DNA from: an uncultured Bacteroidales bacterium
GTDB taxonomy: Bacteria > Bacteroidota > Bacteroidia > Bacteroidales > UBA932
Length of the DNA stretch: 14,337 nucleotides
Direction of reading: 5' to 3'
Assembly: GCA_947305045.1 (NCBI GenBank)
Contig: CAMZCW010000037.1
Location: forward strand, 1 to 14,337
Below, in pieces: positions 1 through 4,328 of this stretch. The position numbers were made by a program, and so were the translations under genes. Below the pieces are notes generated by a model. It ran no database searches, was not told the DNA's origin, and saw nothing but the letters and a program-made list of their open reading frames with translations. Numbering within the stretch: the first letter of the stretch is position 1; each line of letters begins with the position of its first letter.

Positions 1-117
1 TACCTGAACCGCCGCGGAGAGGTGCTGCTTCCGCTCAAGGGCGGCAAATGGAAAGGTTGCTTCCATGTGCCCAGAGGCCTGTATCAGATTGGCACCATCC
101 TGCAGGAACTGGCGTGA
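1..117 (+). CDS. AGE-family sugar epimerase (N-acylglucosamine 2-epimerase-like), C-terminal fragment
   Basis: Frame 1 is open from the left edge to a TGA at 115-117, giving the last 38 residues. They contain [17 protein letters not shown]. This is the C-terminal signature of the AGE / N-acylglucosamine 2-epimerase (alpha/alpha)6-barrel family, in which the His of FHxPR is one of two catalytic histidines. Family members interconvert GlcNAc and ManNAc in sialic-acid breakdown, or epimerize sugars such as cellobiose or mannose, so the substrate cannot be decided from this tail. The gene is convergent with everything else here and is followed by a hairpin terminator. In gut Bacteroidales a ManNAc epimerase near a mucin-protease locus would suit sialic-acid use, but that link is inference. 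The N-terminus is outside the window. Confidence 0.85.
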   Translation, partial: YLNRRGEVLLPLKGGKWKGCFHVPRGLYQIGTILQELA

Positions 118-149
118 AATACAACGCGCTCTGAATGAGCCACTTACAC

Positions 150-184
150 AAAATCACCTATGCAAATCTGCATAGGTGATTTTT
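150..184 (+). terminator. Rho-independent terminator after the epimerase, probably bidirectional
   Basis: There is a perfect 15-bp stem (150-164 with 169-183) and a 4-nt loop. The + strand stem runs into TTTTT, and the A-rich 5' arm gives a T-run on the - strand too. It lies 33 nt past the epimerase stop codon. It can also back up the terminator of the convergent lipoprotein gene. Confidence 0.85.
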
Positions 185-187
185 AAT

Positions 188-271
188 AACTCACTGATAC
201 TCAGGTGGTTCCTTTTCACGGCCGTGTGGCATCTCACTGATGCCAGGCGGAATCTCACTTTGTTAAGATGT
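188..271. repeat. Degenerate 21-bp tandem repeats (three units plus a partial fourth)
   Basis: The units lie at 188-208, 209-229, 230-250 and 251-271. Units 1 and 3 share CTCACTGAT followed by CAGG(T/C)GG. Unit 2 keeps only the TTTTCAC and GTGG parts, and unit 4 keeps AATCTCACT. The first three units end in GTGG or GCGG at an exact 21-bp spacing. Nothing in the stretch codes for protein. Short repeats of about 20 bp occur at the ends of some insertion sequences (the IS21 family, for example), so this could be an IS end or scar, but no transposase is present. The period is visible in the sequence; its origin is a guess. Confidence 0.5.
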
Positions 272-300
272 ACTTTTCAGTATCCTTTCGATGGAAGAGA

Positions 301-340
301 GAACAAAATAAAAGGAGGCTAACGCACTGTTAACCCCCTC
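301..340 (-). terminator. Rho-independent terminator for the left lipoprotein cassette
   Basis: On the - strand, 21 nt after the stop codon, the 12-nt arms 340-329 and 323-312 pair with three G-T wobbles around a 5-nt loop (AGTGC). The stem is followed by TTTTATTTTG. This ends the peptide-plus-lipoprotein transcript before the convergent epimerase. Confidence 0.75.
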
Positions 341-361
341 TTACGATTGTGTCTGTTTAAC

Positions 362-2041
362 TTAATTGTGTTTTATTAGATAAGGGGTCTGTGGATTGCC
401 ACTATACCAACCAAAGCTTTGGGAAGTGTTATATATCCAATTCTCACCATCTTTCGAATATAAACGAAGTTGCCCTCGAACTTCGAAGATTTCATGTGAA
501 TAGAATGTAAGGCTTATATCTGCTCCAGGATCTCCTCCTTTTACCAGCGCATATGAATATGAAGCCTCTGTTTTATTCGCAGCGTTGAATGATAACGTTC
601 CATATAAGGCATTATATGTCCCATACATCTTCATGTCAGCATCGTATTCTCCACCCTTATAGTGACTTATCATTACGTTCCCCTTTTCGATGTTATCGCT
701 TTCAGTAAACGTAACAACAAAGTTTGAGTTGTTATTTATATAGTACTCTCCAGTAATGCTTGACACCTCTTTACTTATGTAGTAAAACGGTATAGTACCA
801 TATTCCACAATTCTAGCATCATCAAGTGAAGACAAACCCATGGCGTCTAATGCAGCCGATGTGTTGAGTATCATATAATGCAAGAAGTATTTTCCGGGAG
901 CACCGATTGCCTTGCCCGTTCCTGCTTTATCTTTCGTGTTGATTAGAGCATATTTGCCACCGGTAGTTGCAATTGTCCACTTCATGTTCTCGTTATATTC
1001 GCTTAAATCATGTGTTGAAGAATTCAATACACAAATACGGAGTGAATAACCAGATGCATTTGTAAATGATAATTCTGGGGATGAGGTCATAGACCAGTCA
1101 ATGGAAACGGAGTTGGGGTAGCTCATTGCAAGGGTCGGTATTGATAATACCTCATTTCTTGATATTGAGATAGCCTTTTTTATCCTTTTTGTTCTAACCT
1201 TAATGGTTTCACCACTTTGTTCCTCAATTTTTAAGGACAAATCGCTTGCATCATAGTCTCCAATAGGGACTGGATAGTACAGGGACTCATCCGCAGTGGG
1301 GGTGGTCATAGTTAATGAAACTGCTTTTGTTCCATCAACAACTGATGATTTTGCGATTTGAGCAACAGAAGCCGACTCGTCAGAAACGGCAAATTTTCCA
1401 GAAAGGCTATTCGCCAACGAAGACAATGATACTTTGGTCGTCTTAGAATCTAATCCTGTAATTTGAGCTTTTAACACTCCGACAGCCGTAGCAAACTTGT
1501 AAGTGCTTCCAACTTTCCGGCCAATTAAAGGAAGCACACCACCATCAAGAGGATTTGTTGAGTTGTATGCAATGGCCGAAGGAAGATTTACAACGGGGTA
1601 ATCGCCCGAATTCCACACCCCATTATTCTGAGTTCCCGTAAAATCAAAGATACTTGTAGGATACAATAGATATCCACAATTTGTCCAGGAGAGAGAGGAT
1701 GGATCATATGTTTCCATATTATCACCCGGAGTGCCGCTATTATTTCTAATAAAAGTAGCGGAGGGATTTCCACTGGCATCCGTGGTTTTAAAGGAGAAGT
1801 AGTTCCATTGATTGGAACCATTTTTAACAGTCATGCGAACCACATCATTCTCCGTCCACCCAAATGTTGTATTTCCCGCATACTGCGTCTTGGTCGCGGT
1901 CTCGCTGATTTCGCATACAATTTCAGTCGGAATATTATTGATGATGTTTGCCGCAGCGTTATCTTTTTCGATTGCTGCTTCTTTCTGGCAAGCCACTAAC
2001 GCAAGAGAAGCAATTGCTAAATATGTAAACACTTTTTTCAT
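362..2041 (-). CDS. Fimbrillin-like surface lipoprotein (left cassette)
   Basis: This is a 559-aa protein. The ATG at 2041 is chosen over an in-frame GTG at 2086. It has GGAGG 8 nt upstream, begins directly with an SPII signal (MKKVFTYLAIASLALVAC, Cys18), and the longer form would overlap the small peptide gene. After the Cys comes an acidic QKEAAIEKD stretch like a Bacteroidetes surface-export signal. The N-terminal module (about 35-160) has the FGWTENDVVRM pattern of FimA/Mfa-type fimbrillin-like lipoproteins. A second module (about 168-300) starts at PLIGRK and contains SLSSLANSLSGKFAV. The C-terminal region (about 415-500) has IPFYYIS and the KGNVMISHYKGG stretch. The same blocks recur in the lipoproteins at 2420-4027 and 4329-7046. 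No catalytic motif was seen. Its role as adhesin, fimbrial subunit or glycan binder is unknown. By eye the gene is AT-rich (one 60-base line counts 38% GC). Confidence 0.8.
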   Translation of the reverse strand: MKKVFTYLAIASLALVACQKEAAIEKDNAAANIINNIPTEIVCEISETATKTQYAGNTTFGWTENDVVRMTVKNGSNQWNYFSFKTTDASGNPSATFIRNNSGTPGDNMETYDPSSLSWTNCGYLLYPTSIFDFTGTQNNGVWNSGDYPVVNLPSAIAYNSTNPLDGGVLPLIGRKVGSTYKFATAVGVLKAQITGLDSKTTKVSLSSLANSLSGKFAVSDESASVAQIAKSSVVDGTKAVSLTMTTPTADESLYYPVPIGDYDASDLSLKIEEQSGETIKVRTKRIKKAISISRNEVLSIPTLAMSYPNSVSIDWSMTSSPELSFTNASGYSLRICVLNSSTHDLSEYNENMKWTIATTGGKYALINTKDKAGTGKAIGAPGKYFLHYMILNTSAALDAMGLSSLDDARIVEYGTIPFYYISKEVSSITGEYYINNNSNFVVTFTESDNIEKGNVMISHYKGGEYDADMKMYGTYNALYGTLSFNAANKTEASYSYALVKGGDPGADISLTFYSHEIFEVRGQLRLYSKDGENWIYNTSQSFGWYSGNPQTPYLIKHN

Positions 2042-2049
2042 AATCACAT

Positions 2050-2054
2050 CCTCC
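2050..2054 (-). promoter_or_regulatory. Shine-Dalgarno site deciding the lipoprotein start
   Basis: GGAGG on the - strand lies 8 nt before the ATG at 2041, between the peptide stop (TAA, 2058-2060) and the lipoprotein start. It rules out the upstream GTG at 2086, which falls inside the peptide gene. Strong SD sites are not the rule in this window, so this gene may be translated independently of the peptide. Confidence 0.7.
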
Positions 2055-2057
2055 GTA

Positions 2058-2201
2058 TTAATCCCAGAAATCATCTGTCTCTTCACCGTCTTGGGAGCCG
2101 TAATTCCGCTCCGTTAAGTCTTCGCCCGACGCGCAAATGAACGTCGACTCCATTACCATTGACAGGGATTCTGCCATGGGGGGTAAATAGGTTTTCTTCA
2201 T
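2058..2201 (-). CDS. Small 47-aa ICASG-motif peptide (left cassette), function unknown
   Basis: The ORF runs from ATG at 2201 to TAA at 2058-2060. It begins MKKTYLPPMAESLSM, continues with ESTFICASG, and ends in a very acidic tail finishing TDDFWD. It has no signal peptide, no membrane helix and a single Cys. Three things argue that it is real. It lies between a consensus promoter and the lipoprotein gene. A paralog at 4030-4176 sits in the identical position and matches it at 15 of 22 aligned residues from Tyr5 to Gly26, including LSM, E and TFICASG. The remaining tails, though divergent, both keep an acidic DDFW or DDW end. Small proteins starting MKK.Y..P and ending in acidic Trp-rich tails are, to my recollection, common hypotheticals in Bacteroidales. 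It could be a secreted or modified peptide, a partner of the lipoprotein, or a leader peptide controlling it. The sequence does not decide. Confidence 0.7.
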   Translation of the reverse strand: MKKTYLPPMAESLSMVMESTFICASGEDLTERNYGSQDGEETDDFWD

Positions 2202-2265
2202 ATTCTTATTGGTTATTGTTTATTTTCGTTATTTCCATCATAAGGGTGGTTAATCCCCTAACGTA

Positions 2266-2296
2266 CAAATATACTATTGTTTTTGGGAAAAACAAA
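2266..2296 (-). promoter_or_regulatory. Bacteroidetes sigma-ABfr-type promoter of the left cassette
   Basis: On the - strand there is a -33 TTTG (2296-2293), a 19-bp spacer, and a -7 TATATTTG (2273-2266). This matches the Bacteroidetes consensus TTTG-N19-21-TAnnTTTG. Transcription would start near 2259, leaving a 5' leader of about 58 nt before the peptide gene. The block is 28/32 identical to the promoter at 4233-4263. Confidence 0.75.
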
Positions 2297-2345
2297 TCTT
2301 TATGGGATTAGCAGATACATATATTGAGAGGACCGGACAAATAAC

Positions 2346-2384
2346 ATGAACCCCGAAAGTTTTTTGCTGACTTTCGGGGTTCAT
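2346..2384 (-). terminator. Strong hairpin after the second lipoprotein gene, likely terminator
   Basis: Perfect 15-bp arms (2346-2360 with 2370-2384) enclose a 9-nt loop. The hairpin lies 35 nt past the lipoprotein stop at 2420 and upstream of the next cassette's promoter. On the - strand it is followed by GTTATTTG, a poor U-tract. It could terminate partially, or protect the 3' end of the transcript. Confidence 0.55.
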
Positions 2385-2419
2385 ATCAATAGACGCCCTC
2401 TAAAAGAGCACTTTCAGTT

Positions 2420-4027
2420 CTACTTTCTGTTACCACGAACGAAGCTGTAGTATGATGTATCCCCTCCTTCAACTTCAAATGTGACGGTAGCGTTCCAGCC
2501 AATCAAATCCCACGATTGACTACCATAATTGGGCTGATTCATGGTGTATCCAAGGCAGAAGTTCAGAGCCCCGTTCCCTGAAGTATTGGAATAAATATAG
2601 GTCTTTGAGGCAAAAGACGTAACATAGGCGTTTGCAAACACCAAATTCATCGAGTTAACGCCTCCACTATAAACGCCGTATAATTTTCCATTGGTCCCGG
2701 CAAACTCAGTCAGCATTACATTGCCTTTCGACAGATTGTCGCTCGCTGCTAATGTTAGCGTTGTACTACCCGTTGTTTCACCCGTGGTATGAGTAATGTC
2801 ATACTGGCCCATGTAATTCGTGGCAGCATCACCGTTAAGATAATAGAACGGAATAGCAAATGCTCCCAAGGCGTTGCTGGCGGAGTCATAGAGCACATAA
2901 CCAAGATAGTACAGGCCGGGGACATCGGCACCGGGCGTGATGCTGAATGCGTTCTCCGAACCGGTGGCAGAAACGGCAACTCCGCTGGCGGCAGCAGCCT
3001 TGGCGTCGTCGGCGGAAGCAGCGACTGCATACTTGATGTTGACGACATCGGGACTAAGTCTGTTGATATAGGCAGTGGGGGCAGTAACCGTTCCGGCAAG
3101 GACTACTGAGGTGGCTCTGGCCAGGTCCATGAGGGGGAGTCTTATAATATTGCCGCACTTTGTGGTGATGGGCTTAGAATAAGATACCGATTGCAGGACA
3201 CTGTCATCCCCGCCCTTAATAGAGATGGTCAGATCAGGGAGGGCACCGACGCTGACCGGGAAGTAGAAGGAATACTCGCCTTTCCCTAAGCCGGATTCAA
3301 AAGTAATGGTTTTTTTGCCGTCTGTATTGCCACCATTCTTTGCTATGGTGACAATCAATCCGTTGTTGATGACATAGTCGATATTGCCCGCGTAGTTGGC
3401 CGGCGTAGAGGTGAGCAGATAGTAGCCGCTGAGCGCTGTTTCGGTAGAAGAGAGCGTAATCTTTCTGGCATCGGCCGGGAGGTTCTTTACGTTCACTTCA
3501 ATGATTGCCGTAACCGGTTTGAAAGCGAAGTTCCCTTCACCGTCTTTCTTGGCAATCATGGGAACAACGTCCTTAAGGGGTGCCTCGGCATTATAGGCTT
3601 TGTTTTCAGGTATGAAGAGTTTAAACGGATTGGAAGACCATCCAATACCGGTTTGGGTACCAGCATCCCATATGGGGTAAAAGGCATAATCTGTCAGGTA
3701 TGCACCGTCATAGGAAGGTGTACCGCTGAATTCGAGGGCTGTTTCCTTGTTATCCGCAGAAGTAGTACTGGTGAATATGTCTTGCCAAAACTGAGGAGAG
3801 GAATAATAATTCAGCACACCAATTTTCTCCACGCCCATCCAGTAGAACGTGCCGGTGCTTTCGTCCAAATCGTAGTTTGTCTTTACCGTTTGAGCGTCCG
3901 AGCTGTTTATGATGCCATGGAACTCTACAGTATTCTGTTTGACGGTATTGTCTGCGTTTTCAATCTTAGAGCATGCGATGGATGCTAAAGAAATTGCAAT
4001 CAGTGGGAGATAGATATATTTTTTCAT
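2420..4027 (-). CDS. Fimbrillin-like surface lipoprotein (right cassette)
   Basis: This is a 535-aa protein. Its SPII signal MKKYIYLPLIAISLASIAC has the lipid-attachment Cys at 19, followed by SKIENADN. The N-terminal module (about 33-150) has FYWMGVEKIGVLNYYS, the fimbrillin-like (Mfa/FimA) W..G...GV pattern. A second module (about 154-300) contains VPMIAKK and ITLSSTETALSGYYLL, ending at IIRLPLMDLA. The C-terminal part has AIPFYYLNGD (391-400) and SKGNVMLTEFAG (433-444), matching the left-cassette paralog. No enzyme motif was seen. The start is fixed by the signal peptide. It has no obvious SD and begins only 2 nt after the stop of the small peptide gene at 4030-4176, so translation is probably coupled. 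It may be a surface adhesin, fimbria-associated or glycan-binding protein. Confidence 0.8.
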   Translation of the reverse strand: MKKYIYLPLIAISLASIACSKIENADNTVKQNTVEFHGIINSSDAQTVKTNYDLDESTGTFYWMGVEKIGVLNYYSSPQFWQDIFTSTTSADNKETALEFSGTPSYDGAYLTDYAFYPIWDAGTQTGIGWSSNPFKLFIPENKAYNAEAPLKDVVPMIAKKDGEGNFAFKPVTAIIEVNVKNLPADARKITLSSTETALSGYYLLTSTPANYAGNIDYVINNGLIVTIAKNGGNTDGKKTITFESGLGKGEYSFYFPVSVGALPDLTISIKGGDDSVLQSVSYSKPITTKCGNIIRLPLMDLARATSVVLAGTVTAPTAYINRLSPDVVNIKYAVAASADDAKAAAASGVAVSATGSENAFSITPGADVPGLYYLGYVLYDSASNALGAFAIPFYYLNGDAATNYMGQYDITHTTGETTGSTTLTLAASDNLSKGNVMLTEFAGTNGKLYGVYSGGVNSMNLVFANAYVTSFASKTYIYSNTSGNGALNFCLGYTMNQPNYGSQSWDLIGWNATVTFEVEGGDTSYYSFVRGNRK

Positions 4028-4029
4028 GT

Positions 4030-4176
4030 CTAAGGCATCATAAAGTTCCAGTCATCAATACTTGTCTCCGGTGTAATCGTCAGATTCTCGCCTTGACCAG
4101 AAGCACAGATAAATGTAGCTTCTGTCCCCATTGACAGTATCCCTGCCTTAGGTGTTAGATACTTTTCTTTTCGCAT
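4030..4176 (-). CDS. Small 48-aa ICASG-motif peptide (right cassette), function unknown
   Basis: The ORF runs from ATG at 4176 to TAG at 4030-4032. It starts MRKEKYLTPKAGILSM, has EATFICASG in the middle and ends with SIDDWNFMMP. It is a paralog of the peptide at 2058-2201: Y-L-x-P-x-A, LSM, E and TFICASG are conserved, as is an acidic Asp-Asp-Trp end. It has one Cys and no signal peptide. The stop lies 2 nt before the lipoprotein ATG, an arrangement typical of translational coupling. The ribosome-binding region is A-rich without a clear SD. It is too short for standard gene-length cut-offs, so it may be missed by annotation. Function is unknown, with the same alternatives as for its paralog. 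Confidence 0.7.
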   Translation of the reverse strand: MRKEKYLTPKAGILSMGTEATFICASGQGENLTITPETSIDDWNFMMP

Positions 4177-4232
4177 GTCTTTATTGTGTTATAGTTTTCT
4201 TCCGTTTTAGCAGCAAAGTTATGTTCAAATGA

Positions 4233-4263
4233 CAAATATACGATTGTTTTTTATAAAAACAAA
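4233..4263 (-). promoter_or_regulatory. Bacteroidetes sigma-ABfr-type promoter of the right cassette
   Basis: On the - strand there is a -33 TTTG (4263-4260), exactly 19 nt of spacer, and a -7 TATATTTG (4240-4233). The predicted start near 4226 gives a leader of about 50 nt before the peptide ATG. It separates this cassette from the upstream operon, whose terminator ends just before it. Confidence 0.75.
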
Positions 4264-4267
4264 TTTT

Positions 4268-4307
4268 CCCAAAAACAAAGCAGGGCAACCGCGACGGGCT
4301 GCCCTGC
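4268..4307 (-). terminator. Rho-independent terminator of the susCD-type operon
   Basis: On the - strand an 11-bp stem (4307-4297 with 4290-4280, one G-T wobble) has a 6-nt loop and is followed by TTTGTTTTT. It begins about 20 nt after the stop of the collagen-like lipoprotein gene. It marks that gene as the last of the operon. Confidence 0.88.
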
Positions 4308-4328
4308 AAAAAGGAGGAGGTACTGAAT

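Noticed and set aside
188..271. CRISPR array
   Set aside because: The units are degenerate, 21 bp and directly abutting, with no spacers and no cas genes nearby.
2042..2086. GTG start giving a 574-aa form of the left lipoprotein
   Set aside because: It would overlap the small peptide gene and put 15 residues before the signal peptide; the ATG at 2041 has a GGAGG and a proper SPII signal.
2236..2262. Possible riboswitch or attenuator in the left-cassette leader
   Set aside because: Only a 3-4 bp GGG/CCC pairing can be drawn; it is too weak to claim structure.
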